DNA of 64,000 bases from an uncultured Prevotellaceae bacterium (GTDB lineage: Bacteria; Bacteroidota; Bacteroidia; Bacteroidales; Muribaculaceae), in the NCBI GenBank assembly GCA_947165675.1, contig CAMVBJ010000012.1, positions 20,347 through 84,346 of the forward strand. Direction: 5' to 3'. The notes under the pieces are model-generated. The model saw nothing but the letters and a program-made list of their open reading frames with translations, ran no database searches and was not told where the DNA came from. Each line of letters opens with the position of its first letter. The first letter of the stretch is position 1. The position numbers and the translations under genes are program-made. Positions 27,692 to 36,407 of the stretch are shown in pieces.

Positions 27692-28675
27692 ATGCTGAAC
27701 GCAAAGATCACAGGCATCGCGTCATTCCTCCCCGATGATGTGCTGGATAACGAGATGCTTTCACAGATGGTGGATACTAACGACGAGTGGATCACCACAC
27801 GAGTTGGAGTCAAGGAACGTCGCATTCTCAAGAAGCCCGTCGGCTCGTCCTATATGGGCATTCAAGCCGTGAACAAGCTGCTTGAAGAGACCGGTGCCGA
27901 CCGTGATGACATCGACTTGGTTATCTGCGCTACATCCAATCCCGATCACCGATTCCCCTCCACAGCATCAATAATTGCCCACGGCACTGGCATTGAGAAA
28001 AAGTGCTATGCCTATGACATTCAGGCTGCGTGCGCAGGATTCCTTGTGGCTCTATACGACGCCACAGGCTACATCCGCTCGGGCATGTACAAGAAGATTA
28101 TTGTGGTCGCCGCCGAGAAAATGTCGAGCATGACCAACTACAAGGACCGTGCAACGTGTCCGCTCTTTGGCGACGCTGCCGCTGCCGTGCTTGTAGAGCC
28201 CACCGACGAACCCATCGGAGTCATGGACGCAATCTTCCATGTTGACGGTTCAGGACTGGAGCACTTGGTTTATAAGGCAGGCGGTTCGGCTCTGCCAGCC
28301 AGTCACGAGACCATTGACGCTGACTTCCACTACGTTTATCAGGAAGGTCGCGCAGTCTATCGTCACGCCGTGATTGACATGCTCACATCGAGTAAAGAAG
28401 TGATGGCACGCAATAACCTCACCAACGATAGCATCCAGTGGTTTGTACCCCACCAGGCCAACCTACGCATCATTGAGGCCGTCGGCTCACGACTGAACAT
28501 CGCTGAAGACAAAGTGCTCGTCAACATCCAGAAGCGTGGCAACACCAGCGCTGCCAGCATTCCCTTGTGCCTTGACGAGTACAAGCACCGCCTCAAGAAG
28601 GGCGATAAGATGGTTCTCACCGCCTTTGGCGCTGGTTTCACTTGGGGAGCTCTCTATCTCATCTGGTCGCTATAA
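27692..28675 (+). CDS. fabH: 3-oxoacyl-ACP synthase III
   Basis: 327 residues, thiolase fold. The catalytic triad is visible: Cys114 in AACAGF, His in WFVPHQANLRI and Asn in KRGNTSAAS. It condenses acetyl-CoA with malonyl-ACP to start fatty acid synthesis. N-terminal block ITGIASFLPDDVL and ITTRVGVKERRI are typical of FabH. A hairpin follows before era. Confidence 0.96.
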   Translation: MLNAKITGIASFLPDDVLDNEMLSQMVDTNDEWITTRVGVKERRILKKPVGSSYMGIQAVNKLLEETGADRDDIDLVICATSNPDHRFPSTASIIAHGTGIEKKCYAYDIQAACAGFLVALYDATGYIRSGMYKKIIVVAAEKMSSMTNYKDRATCPLFGDAAAAVLVEPTDEPIGVMDAIFHVDGSGLEHLVYKAGGSALPASHETIDADFHYVYQEGRAVYRHAVIDMLTSSKEVMARNNLTNDSIQWFVPHQANLRIIEAVGSRLNIAEDKVLVNIQKRGNTSAASIPLCLDEYKHRLKKGDKMVLTAFGAGFTWGALYLIWSL

Positions 28676-28694
28676 AGCGCACAGACACATCATT

Positions 28695-28736
28695 GAAGCA
28701 TCACTACTCCCGTTAATGCCAGAGTAGCGATGCTTC
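28695..28736 (+). terminator. hairpin between fabH and era
   Basis: The 8-bp stem GAAGCATC with GATGCTTC and an inner CTACT/AGTAG stem lie 20 bases after the fabH stop. The T-run is poor, so some read-through into era is likely. Confidence 0.55.
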
Positions 28737-28795
28737 CTTGAATAATAAAACTAATTGCGACTAAAAGCTAATCACAAAACTAACAAGTAAACACA

Positions 28796-29677
28796 ATGCA
28801 TCGAGCAGGATTTGTCAACATCGTGGGCAACCCCAATGTGGGGAAATCAACACTGAGCAACCGCCTGGTGGGCGAGCGCCTGTCCATCATCACCAGTAAG
28901 GCCCAGACCACACGCCACCGCATCATGGGCATCGTCAACGGTGATGATTACCAGATTGTCTTCAGTGACACACCAGGTGTACTCAAGCCCAAGTTCCGCC
29001 TCCAGCAGAGTATGCTGGAATACTCCACCGGCGCACTCGTCGATGCCGATGTGCTTCTATATGTCACCGATGTCGTTGAGAGTCCGACCAAGAATCAAGA
29101 CTTCCTCGACCGCGTGGCTCGTGAGAAGATACCCATTCTGCTCGTCATCAATAAGATTGACCTACTCAAGGGCAACGATGACCTGATACGCATTATTGAC
29201 CAGTGGAAACAGCTCCTGCCCAGTGCCGAGGTGTTTCCCACCAGCGCGCTCGAGAACTTCAATGTCGATAACATCATGAAGCGCATCGTCGAGCTCTTAC
29301 CCGAGAGCCCCCCTTACTTCGGCAAGGACGCCCTTACCGACCGCAGCAGTCGATTCTTTGTCACCGAGATTGTCCGCGAGAAGATACTCCTCACCTATGA
29401 CAAGGAAGTGCCTTATGCCACCCAAGTCATCGTCGAGAAGTTTGACGAGAGTGACACTGCCATCCACATCATGGCTGTCATCTATGTCGAGCGCGATAGC
29501 CAGAAAGGGATCATCATCGGTCACCAGGGCAAGATGCTCAAGCGTGTGGGCACCGAGGCTCGCAAGGACATCGAAAAATTCTTTGAGAAGAAAGTTTTCC
29601 TTGAACTGTATGTCAAGGTAGAAAAGGACTGGCGTAACCAGGAGAACAAGCTGCGCGCCTTTGGTTACATCGAGTGA
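28796..29677 (+). CDS. era: GTPase Era
   Basis: 293 residues: an N-terminal GTPase domain (G1 [11 protein letters not shown]3 DTPG, G4 NKID) and a C-terminal KH domain (GIIIGHQGKMLKRVGTEAR). It binds the 3' end of 16S rRNA during small-subunit assembly. It is followed by der after 42 bases. Confidence 0.97.
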   Translation: MHRAGFVNIVGNPNVGKSTLSNRLVGERLSIITSKAQTTRHRIMGIVNGDDYQIVFSDTPGVLKPKFRLQQSMLEYSTGALVDADVLLYVTDVVESPTKNQDFLDRVAREKIPILLVINKIDLLKGNDDLIRIIDQWKQLLPSAEVFPTSALENFNVDNIMKRIVELLPESPPYFGKDALTDRSSRFFVTEIVREKILLTYDKEVPYATQVIVEKFDESDTAIHIMAVIYVERDSQKGIIIGHQGKMLKRVGTEARKDIEKFFEKKVFLELYVKVEKDWRNQENKLRAFGYIE

Positions 29678-29719
29678 ATTAAGAATTTAAAACTAACAAT
29701 TTAAACTAACAAGTTATAT

Positions 29720-31033
29720 ATGGGACGTTTAGTAGCAATCGTGGGTAGGCCCAACGTAGGCAAGTCAACACTGTTCAACCGCTTGACTCAAACTCGTGCA
29801 GCCATTGTTAATGACACCAGTGGCACCACACGCGACCGCCAGTACGGCAAGATGGAATGGAACGGCATGGAAATGTCGGTCGTCGATACCGGTGGATGGG
29901 TCGTCAACAGCGAGGACATCTTTGAGGAAGAAATCAACAAGCAGGTGCACCTGGCCATCGACGAGGCCGATGTCATCCTCTTTGTCGTGGATATCAAGAA
30001 CGGTATCACTGACCTTGACGACCACGTGGCCGACATCCTGCGTCGCACTTCCAAGCCCGTTATCGTCGTGGCCAACAAGGACGACAACAACCAGAGCATG
30101 TATGCCGAAGCCGAGTTCTACGCCCTGGGCTTGGGACAACCCTTCTCGATATCGGCTGCCAATGGCAACGGCACTGGCGACCTGCTTGACGAGGTGGTCA
30201 AGAAGATGCCATCCAAGGCCGAGGAGAGCATCGAGGAGGACCTGCCACGATTTGCCATCGTGGGCAGGCCCAATGCGGGCAAGTCCTCACTCGTCAACTC
30301 ACTGATGGACGAGCAGCGCAACATCGTCACCGACATCGCTGGCACCACCCGTGACAGTATTTACTCGCGCTACAACAAGTTCGGCTTTGACTTCTACCTT
30401 GTCGATACAGCCGGCATTCGCAAGAAGAACAAGGTCAACGAGGATATCGAGTACTACTCGGTGCTGCGCTCCATCCGTGCCATCGAGAACAGCGACGTGT
30501 GCATCCTGCTCATCGACGCCACTCGTGGCATCGAGTCCCAGGACGTCAACATCTTCTCCATTATCCAGAAGAACCGCAAGGGGCTTGTCGTCCTCGTCAA
30601 CAAATGGGACGCCGCCGAGAACAAGACCCAGCAGGCAATCGACCACTTCGAGGCGACCATCCGCGAACGCTTTGCACCGTTCACCGACTTCCCCATCATC
30701 TTTGGCTCAGCATTGACAAAGCAACGCATCCACAAGGTGCTCCAGACATCGATTGACGTCTATAACAACCGTCGCACCACGATTCCCACCTCGCAACTCA
30801 ACAACCTGCTGCAAGCCGACATCCAGGCCTTCCCACCACCTGCCGTCAAGGGCAAATATGTCAAGATCAAGTACATCACGATGCTCAAGGGCGCCCATGT
30901 GCCCACATTCATCTTCTTCTGCAATCTGCCGCAGTGGATCAAGGATCCCTACAAGCGCTACCTGGAGAACAAGATACGCGAGCACTGGAACCTGCACGGC
31001 ACGGTAATCAACCTGTTCTTCCGCGAGAAGTAA
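29720..31033 (+). CDS. der: double GTPase Der (EngA)
   Basis: 437 residues with two tandem GTPase domains ([15 protein letters not shown] and [15 protein letters not shown]), each with DTxG and NKxD motifs, and a C-terminal KH-like domain. It acts in large-subunit assembly. The acidic linker between the domains is typical. Confidence 0.97.
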   Translation: MGRLVAIVGRPNVGKSTLFNRLTQTRAAIVNDTSGTTRDRQYGKMEWNGMEMSVVDTGGWVVNSEDIFEEEINKQVHLAIDEADVILFVVDIKNGITDLDDHVADILRRTSKPVIVVANKDDNNQSMYAEAEFYALGLGQPFSISAANGNGTGDLLDEVVKKMPSKAEESIEEDLPRFAIVGRPNAGKSSLVNSLMDEQRNIVTDIAGTTRDSIYSRYNKFGFDFYLVDTAGIRKKNKVNEDIEYYSVLRSIRAIENSDVCILLIDATRGIESQDVNIFSIIQKNRKGLVVLVNKWDAAENKTQQAIDHFEATIRERFAPFTDFPIIFGSALTKQRIHKVLQTSIDVYNNRRTTIPTSQLNNLLQADIQAFPPPAVKGKYVKIKYITMLKGAHVPTFIFFCNLPQWIKDPYKRYLENKIREHWNLHGTVINLFFREK

Positions 31034-31150
31034 ACAAGTACAATCACGTCTCATGCGACGTCTCCACTACCAATCTTCTGCGTGATAACCCGTTCCAGAT
31101 ATTCACGCAGAAAAATTCCGAATTTTTATGCTGAAATTTTAGCTAAAAGT

Positions 31151-31182
31151 TTTGGCTGATCACAAAGATTGTATTACCTTTG
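31151..31182 (+). promoter_or_regulatory. promoter TTTG-N20-TACCTTTG without a following gene
   Basis: TTTG at 31151-31154 and TACCTTTG at 31175-31182 have exact consensus spacing. No credible reading frame follows before 31421, but a terminator lies about 130 bases downstream (31295-31320). Confidence 0.65.
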
Positions 31183-31189
31183 CAGTGGA

Positions 31190-31320
31190 AATTAATAGGC
31201 TGATATATTGAAATCTGCTACTAAATTACAAAAAGGGCAACAAACAACAAGAACATATATACTTGAATTTTGGTTATGAAGATGGTGTGCTTTTGTGAAA
31301 AAGTGCACTTTCGCTTTTTT
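31190..31320 (+). ncRNA. candidate small RNA
   Basis: About 130 bases between a consensus promoter (31151-31182) and a terminator-like hairpin (GTGAAA with TTTCGC, AA bulge, at 31295-31314) ending in six T. It contains no convincing gene; the frame from ATG 31273 would run through the terminator. It could instead be an attenuated leader of the next gene, which however has its own -7 box at 31381. Confidence 0.4.
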
Positions 31321-31380
31321 ATACCCCCATCTTCCTTAAAAAACCATTGTATGAAAACTATAAAAACGAAAACTATTTCG

Positions 31381-31388
31381 TACCTTTG
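31381..31388 (+). promoter_or_regulatory. -7 box TACCTTTG for the coiled-coil protein gene
   Basis: TACCTTTG lies 33 bases before the ATG at 31421; a -33 element is unclear (TTG at 31347-31349 is too far). Confidence 0.55.
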
Positions 31389-31420
31389 CCAACAAATAGA
31401 TTACCAAACGACCCAACATT

Positions 31421-32125
31421 ATGAGCAAATTCAGATTCCTGGTCATCTCTATGACCGTCATGATTGCCGCTGCCATGACACCTGCTGCCGTGGCTCAGCA
31501 GGCTACCCAGAATGTGCAACAACTCGAGCGGGACATCGAGATGCACGAGAAGAACATCAAGCAAAATGAAGACTCTATTAAGAGTCTTGAGGACCGCATT
31601 GAAAACCTCAAGTCCCAGATCAAGGAACTCGAGTCACAGAAGAAAGCCCTTGAGAAAGATGTCAAGAACGAGACCAAGATGCGCCGTGACAAGTTTACAC
31701 TGAGAGACGAACTGGTCTATGACGAGGAGATTGCCGATGTCCTCTACAATCCCTACAATAAGGGCGACGTCGATGAAGCACTCGACAGCTTCGAGGGCAT
31801 GGAAACCAAGGAGGTCATCAAGAAGAAAGAACTGGTGGAGAAGTACGGCGAGTACACCAAGGACCTCAAAGACTTCATGGAGAAGATGAAAAATCAGTTG
31901 ACAGCCAACAAGTGGAAATACCTCTCATCGACCACCGACCTGTACAAGAAGTTTGAAAAAGGCCTCAAGGGCACCAAGTACTGGAAAGTCTATAACAAGA
32001 AAGAGAAAAACGAGAGTATTGACTATCTGGACCGCATCGTTGACAAGATCATGCTCTTCAAGAATGAAGGCCTCAAGAGCGAAAGCCAGTTCAACCAAAT
32101 CCTCAACATGCTCTACGCCAACTAA
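31421..32125 (+). CDS. exported coiled-coil protein
   Basis: 234 residues: a signal peptide (about 1-26, ending AVAQQ), then a long charged heptad region (QQLERDIEMHEKNIKQNEDS to about residue 90) like a two-stranded coiled coil, then a helical charged C-terminal half. No family was recognised. It resembles periplasmic helical spacer or chaperone-like proteins only in composition. It is monocistronic, with its own promoter and a strong 16-bp hairpin after it. Confidence 0.75.
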   Translation: MSKFRFLVISMTVMIAAAMTPAAVAQQATQNVQQLERDIEMHEKNIKQNEDSIKSLEDRIENLKSQIKELESQKKALEKDVKNETKMRRDKFTLRDELVYDEEIADVLYNPYNKGDVDEALDSFEGMETKEVIKKKELVEKYGEYTKDLKDFMEKMKNQLTANKWKYLSSTTDLYKKFEKGLKGTKYWKVYNKKEKNESIDYLDRIVDKIMLFKNEGLKSESQFNQILNMLYAN

Positions 32126-32150
32126 CCCCCAGGCTAAATCGTCACCATCA

Positions 32151-32207
32151 ATTACGCGGATTAAACCAATCGGCACCCTCATGGCCCTTGCGTTTAATCC
32201 GCGTAAT
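32151..32207 (+). terminator. hairpin with a 16-bp perfect stem
   Basis: ATTACGCGGATTAAAC at 32151-32166 pairs perfectly with GTTTAATCCGCGTAAT at 32192-32207; the loop is 25 bases. It terminates the coiled-coil gene and marks the left side of the restriction-modification island. Confidence 0.7.
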
Positions 32208-32269
32208 GGATATTAAACTCATGCCATGAAACGAAATTTACCGCATTTTCATGTGTTTTCCTGAAAATG

Positions 32270-32292
32270 TTCGTCCGTTCGTTCGTCCGTTT
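32270..32292. repeat. island repeat, left end
   Basis: A GTTCGTCC-GTTC-GTTCGTCC array lies just before the hsdM promoter. Its first 19 bases recur, reverse complemented, at 41221-41239 just after hsdR, so the RM island is bracketed by inverted repeats. Related copies lie at 36217, 36253, 36342 and 36642. Confidence 0.85.
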
Positions 32293-32306
32293 TGGAAGAT
32301 ATTACC

Positions 32307-32314
32307 TATCTTTG
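32307..32314 (+). promoter_or_regulatory. -7 box TATCTTTG for hsdM
   Basis: TATCTTTG lies 26 bases before the hsdM ATG. The -33 region would fall in the island repeat (GTTCGTCC), so the repeat may affect hsdM expression. Confidence 0.55.
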
Positions 32315-32340
32315 TGGTTCAATGAAAGAACACCAAGCCA

Positions 32341-33837
32341 ATGATTACAGGAGAGATTAAAAACCGTATAGACAGCATTTGGGACACCTTTTGGACCGGT
32401 GGCATCACCAATTCCATCACCATTCTCGAGCAGATGACCTATCTGTTCTTTATGAAGATGCTCGACGATGCTCAGCGCACCAAGGAGGCCAATGCCAACG
32501 CGATGGGAGTGGCGGTGTCCGAGCCGACCATCGGCTATGGAGCATGGCACAACCCCGAGACCGACCGCAACGTCCCCTACGAAGACCTGCGGTGGAGCAC
32601 ATTCAAGCACTATGACCCCGAGACGATGTACCGCATCGTCAGCAAGGACGTGTTTGTGTTCATCAAGAACCTGAGCAGCGGCAAGGAGTCGGCCTACAGC
32701 CGTTTCATGGAGAATGCGACCTTCCTGATTCAAAGCCCCCGCACCCTCACCAAGATTGTCGAGGGCATTGACCACCTTGACATGAACAACCGTGACACGA
32801 TGGGCGACGTCTATGAGTATGTGCTCAGCAAGATGGCGGCTTCGGGCAACAACGGCCAGTTCCGCACGCCCCGACACATCATCCGTATGATGGTTGAAAT
32901 TATGCAGCCCTCCTTGAAGGACACCATCTGTGACCCTGCTATGGGCAGTGCAGGCTTTATCGTCGAGAGTGCCAAGTATGTGCGTGAGCATTACAAGTCT
33001 GAACTGTTGAAGAAGGAGAATGCCCACCACTACAAGAATGAGATGCTGCACGGCTTCGACACCGATTTCACCATGCTGCGCATCGGAGCGATGAACCTGA
33101 TGCTGCATGGTGTCGATAATCCTGACATCCAGTACCGGGACAGCCTCTCGACCGACAACACCGACGAGAACCGCTACACCCTTTGCCTGGCCAATCCTCC
33201 TTTCACAGGAAGTCTCGACAACGAGGCGGTGAGCAAGTCCCTGCTTGCCATCACCAAGACCAAGAAAACAGAGTTGCTGTTCGTCAGTCTGTTCATCCGT
33301 ATGCTGCAGATGGGTGGCCGTTGCGCCTCTATCGTTCCTGACGGCGTATTGTTCGGCAACAGCACGGCTCACAAGGCCTTGAGGCGGGAACTGATCGACA
33401 ACCAACGGCTGCAAGCGGTGATTTCGATGCCTTCGGGCGTGTTCCAGCCCTATTCGGGAGTTTCCACGGCAGTCCTCGTGTTCACCAAGACCAATGCGGG
33501 CGGCACGGATAAGGTATGGTTCTACGACATGAAGGCCGATGGCTATACACTTGACCAAAAGCGTACAGAGTGCCCCGAGAATGACATTCCCGACGTCATC
33601 GCCCGCTTCAAGAACATGGATGCCGAGGCAACAAGGACCCGCAAGGACCAATCCTTCCTTGTTCCTGTCGAGGAAATCCGCGACAACGACTACGACCTCA
33701 GCATCAACAAATACAAGGAAGTGGAGCGTGTCAAGGTCGAATACGAAGCCCCCGAAGTCATCTTCGGCAAGATAACCTCCCTGCAACAGGACATCAACAA
33801 CGCCATGGCGGAGTTCAGGGAGAAGTTTCTATCATAA
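32341..33837 (+). CDS. hsdM: type I restriction-modification system methyltransferase subunit
   Basis: 498 residues, the usual length. An N-terminal HsdM_N helical domain (IDSIWDTFWTGGITNSITILEQMTYLFFMK) precedes the N6-adenine methyltransferase core, with the SAM-binding motif CDPAMGSAGF (about 198-206) and the catalytic NPPF (about 285). With two copies bound to HsdS it methylates adenines in a bipartite site and protects host DNA. The stop codon overlaps the ATG of the transposase-like gene in TAATG, so the two are translationally coupled, which is not usual for hsdM. Confidence 0.96.
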   Translation: MITGEIKNRIDSIWDTFWTGGITNSITILEQMTYLFFMKMLDDAQRTKEANANAMGVAVSEPTIGYGAWHNPETDRNVPYEDLRWSTFKHYDPETMYRIVSKDVFVFIKNLSSGKESAYSRFMENATFLIQSPRTLTKIVEGIDHLDMNNRDTMGDVYEYVLSKMAASGNNGQFRTPRHIIRMMVEIMQPSLKDTICDPAMGSAGFIVESAKYVREHYKSELLKKENAHHYKNEMLHGFDTDFTMLRIGAMNLMLHGVDNPDIQYRDSLSTDNTDENRYTLCLANPPFTGSLDNEAVSKSLLAITKTKKTELLFVSLFIRMLQMGGRCASIVPDGVLFGNSTAHKALRRELIDNQRLQAVISMPSGVFQPYSGVSTAVLVFTKTNAGGTDKVWFYDMKADGYTLDQKRTECPENDIPDVIARFKNMDAEATRTRKDQSFLVPVEEIRDNDYDLSINKYKEVERVKVEYEAPEVIFGKITSLQQDINNAMAEFREKFLS

Positions 33838-34982
33838 TGATACAGGCATCTTATCGCCCTCGCAACCCGGGCCACGATTACTACGGCCGGGGCACCTACC
33901 TCATCACGCTGGTAGTGAGCGAGAGGGCGCCGTTGCTTGGACGGCTGGGCAATGATGTCAAGCACCCCCATGTCGCCCTGTCACCGCTGGGTGAAGTGGT
34001 GAAGCAGACGTGGGAGACCATTCCCGAGAAACAGGTGTCCCATGGCAACCGTGTGGCAGTGCATGCCTGCGTGTGCATGCCCGACCATTTCCATGGCGTG
34101 CTCGAGGTGCTGGAGCCCATGCAGTGGAGCCTGGGCGACATCATGCAGGCCTTCAAGGCGGCATGCACCAGCCACTGGCAGCGGCAACACGGCTACGGCC
34201 CCTCCATCAACCGCCCGATATCGGTCGATTGCAGCAGCCAGCAAGTGCCGGCATGGCTGCGCGAGAAGGCCCGCCTCCACGACAACGAGGGCGCGCTCAT
34301 CCGCGCCATGTCCAAGCGGCAGCGACAGGAGTACTACACGCTGGTGGGCAGGGAGCAGCGACCGCTATTCGACGAGAATTACGATGATACGGTGTGCCTC
34401 GACCAGCGCCACCGCCAGGCCATGATCGCCTACGTCCACGATAACCCGCGGCGCGCCATTTTGCGGAGGGCCTTGCCACAGTTGATGCAGCGCACCCTGC
34501 ATGTACAGATTGGGGGGCGCGACTATGGCACCTTCGGCAACCTCTTCTTGTTGCGATGGGCCAATAAGGTGCAGGTGCAATGCCACCGCCTGCATCCCGC
34601 CAGCAGGGAGCCCTACGAGACCACGGCCGACTATGCCCGGCAGCATCAACAATGGGTCGATGCCATCATGCGTGGTGCTACCGTGATGGTCACCCCCGGC
34701 ATCTCTCGTGGCGAACTGATGATGAAAAACGAATGCCTCAAGAACGGTTATCCGCTCATCCATATCCAGAAAGAACCCATCACCGACTATTGGAAACCCG
34801 AACGAACGCGATTTGAGGCCTGCGCCAACGGCAGCCTGCTCATTCTCGCTCCATGGGGCCTCGATGCGATGGCAGCGGTTAACGGCGTGCCTGCCGACAC
34901 CGACTACAGCCGTTTCCACAACATGAACCATCTTGCCGCCGAGATATGCACATTCAACGGCAAGGCCACAATCCTGAGATAA
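33837..34982 (+). CDS. REP-associated (RAYT-like) HUH transposase with C-terminal extension
   Basis: 381 residues. The first about 215 residues match the Y1/TnpA_REP family: the N-terminal strand YYGRGTYLITLVV, the HUH motif MPDHFHGVLEV, and the tyrosine helix followed by AYVHDNPRRAI (family YIHNNPVRAG). Such enzymes nick single-stranded DNA at short palindromic REP repeats. The remaining about 165 residues form an unrelated Rossmann-like segment (VMVTPGISRGELMMKNECLK, then YWKPERTRFEAC and LLILAPWG), seen as an SLOG/DprA-like guess. The gene is more GC-rich than its neighbours, lies inside the RM island, starts on the hsdM stop codon, and candidate REP-like repeats surround it. Activity is not shown. 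Confidence 0.75.
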   Translation: MIQASYRPRNPGHDYYGRGTYLITLVVSERAPLLGRLGNDVKHPHVALSPLGEVVKQTWETIPEKQVSHGNRVAVHACVCMPDHFHGVLEVLEPMQWSLGDIMQAFKAACTSHWQRQHGYGPSINRPISVDCSSQQVPAWLREKARLHDNEGALIRAMSKRQRQEYYTLVGREQRPLFDENYDDTVCLDQRHRQAMIAYVHDNPRRAILRRALPQLMQRTLHVQIGGRDYGTFGNLFLLRWANKVQVQCHRLHPASREPYETTADYARQHQQWVDAIMRGATVMVTPGISRGELMMKNECLKNGYPLIHIQKEPITDYWKPERTRFEACANGSLLILAPWGLDAMAAVNGVPADTDYSRFHNMNHLAAEICTFNGKATILR

Positions 34983-35061
34983 CCACCCTCATGAACCCTC
35001 GATTACAACTACTGATAACGGTAGTTGTTGTTATTTTACAAATAATTCTCGCCGTTTTTTC

Positions 35062-35093
35062 TTGTAAGATATGGTATTTTTACCATATCTTTG
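35062..35093 (+). promoter_or_regulatory. promoter with overlapping 11-bp palindrome (operator)
   Basis: TTG at 35062-35064 and TATCTTTG at 35086-35093 (spacing 21) form a promoter. AAGATATGGTA at 35066-35076 and TACCATATCTT at 35081-35091 form a perfect palindrome with a TTTT centre that covers the spacer and most of the -7 box, as expected of a repressor site. A second 8-bp hairpin (GAATTGCG/CGCAATTC, 35100-35120) lies in the leader. Confidence 0.65.
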
Positions 35094-35151
35094 CACCATG
35101 AATTGCGAAACACGCAATTCCTTGAGTTTAATTTTTTAAAAAATTAGTAAC

Positions 35152-36240
35152 ATGAACAACACATCCAATGAACCATTACGGTGGCAAGACTGCCTGTTAG
35201 CCGAGGAAAAGGCTAAAAAAAAATTCACCAGCATCAAAGAGAAGTATGTAATCGATGGCGACGTCGATTATCCCGAACCCGAGTACCTCATCCGCATCGG
35301 CGACGTGCCCACCCTGCCCAAGGGCAACCTGGTGGCCGTGAGTGCCAAGTGGAAAAACGGAAAAACGTTCTTCTGCGACATCCTGAGCGCCATCTTTCTG
35401 GGCTCCGACACGTTCACCAACTGCGAGAGCCTGGTCAAGAAGGGCAAGGTGCGATTTATCGACACCGAGCAGGCGAGGAACGACAGCGCCCGCATCCTCA
35501 AGACCATCCGAGCCATCATTCCCGAGGAAAGGCATGGCGACATCGAGGTCTCCTGTCTGCGTGATGCCGATATCGACAGTTACGACGCCGATAATGATGA
35601 TGTTTCCCGCTATGAGTTTGTGAGCCAGTCCATCGAGATTGAGCGTCCCGATCTGGTCATCGTTGACGGCATTGCCGACCTCATCTACAACTACAATGAC
35701 GTGACCGAGAGCCAGGACATGGTTCACAAGCTGGCTACTCTCGCCAACAAGCACAACTGCTGCATCGTCGTGGTCATGCACCAGAACAAGGGCAGCCATG
35801 ACAAGATGATGAAGGGACACATCGGCACCATGCTCTACCAGAAGTGCAGCGACGTGTTCCAGGTCGAGAAACACGGCGATATATTTCTCGTCAGCCATCC
35901 CGTGTCTCGCCATCGCCAAAGCCAAGGACTGGTTTTCAAACTCGACGAGAACGCCATCCCCAAGGACGGCGCAGCCGACCGCCATCGGCAGATGCAACTC
36001 GAGAGGCAACAGAGCGAGCAGCAGGTGAGGGAAATCCTCGCCGACGTCATTCCCCAGGACGGCACGCCCATCAGGCGCAGCGACATCGTTGAGCGACTCA
36101 CCGAGAAGCATCCTTTCCAGCGAACCCGTTGCTACGAACTCATCAAGCAAGCCCTGGCAACGGGGTTGCTCGAGGAGGTGGACAGGTCAAGGGTAAGGCT
36201 CAAGCCTGCAGCCGACGTTTCGTCCGTTCGTCCGCTATAA
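35152..36240 (+). CDS. RecA-fold AAA ATPase with C-terminal winged helix
   Basis: 362 residues. The Walker A-like motif SAKWKNGKT (residues about 64-72), the Walker B stretch DLVIVDGIADL and the sensor-like VVMHQNKGSHD place it in the RepA/AAA_25 RecA-fold group of Bacteroidota mobile elements. A C-terminal segment (DVIPQDGTPIRRSDIVERL to LLEEVDRSRVRL) looks like a winged helix. The family is used in plasmid replication or DNA mobilisation; here it sits between hsdM-RAYT and hsdSR. The final six residues (SSVRPL) are encoded by a copy of the island repeat. It has its own palindromic promoter. Function in this locus is unknown. Confidence 0.75.
   Translation: MNNTSNEPLRWQDCLLAEEKAKKKFTSIKEKYVIDGDVDYPEPEYLIRIGDVPTLPKGNLVAVSAKWKNGKTFFCDILSAIFLGSDTFTNCESLVKKGKVRFIDTEQARNDSARILKTIRAIIPEERHGDIEVSCLRDADIDSYDADNDDVSRYEFVSQSIEIERPDLVIVDGIADLIYNYNDVTESQDMVHKLATLANKHNCCIVVVMHQNKGSHDKMMKGHIGTMLYQKCSDVFQVEKHGDIFLVSHPVSRHRQSQGLVFKLDENAIPKDGAADRHRQMQLERQQSEQQVREILADVIPQDGTPIRRSDIVERLTEKHPFQRTRCYELIKQALATGLLEEVDRSRVRLKPAADVSSVRPL
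36217..36234. repeat. island repeat inside the ATPase 3' end
   Basis: GTTTCGTCCGTTCGTCCG is a variant of the left-end repeat that codes for the last residues of the ATPase. Confidence 0.7.
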
Positions 36241-36252
36241 TATATATAAATT

Positions 36253-36365
36253 GAACGAACGAATGAACGGATGAAATTGTGTCATCGATAGTTTTGACAC
36301 AACAATTTCATTTCTGTCATTAAACTATACAATACCTACCCTTTCATCCGTTCATTCGTTCGTTC
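36253..36365. repeat. REPIN-like inverted repeat
   Basis: A 24-bp arm at 36253-36276 (starts GAACGAACGAATGAACGG) is repeated as an exact reverse complement at 36342-36365, with a 65-bp spacer that itself contains an 8-bp stem (TTGTGTCA/TGACACAA). Two short inverted REP-like units with a spacer are the form of the REPIN elements mobilised by RAYT enzymes. It lies between the ATPase gene and the 75-aa gene. Confidence 0.85.
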
Positions 36366-36407
36366 GCATGTACACATTTTATTCACACTTTAAATATTTC
36401 AAGTACT

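Noticed and set aside
31270..31569. 99-codon frame over the candidate small RNA
   Set aside because: It runs through a terminator and a -7 box and into a different frame of a gene with a clear signal peptide.
32302..33786. 494-codon open frame antisense to hsdM
   Set aside because: It is the reverse-strand shadow of a well-supported methyltransferase gene in GC-rich DNA; no motif or promoter supports it.
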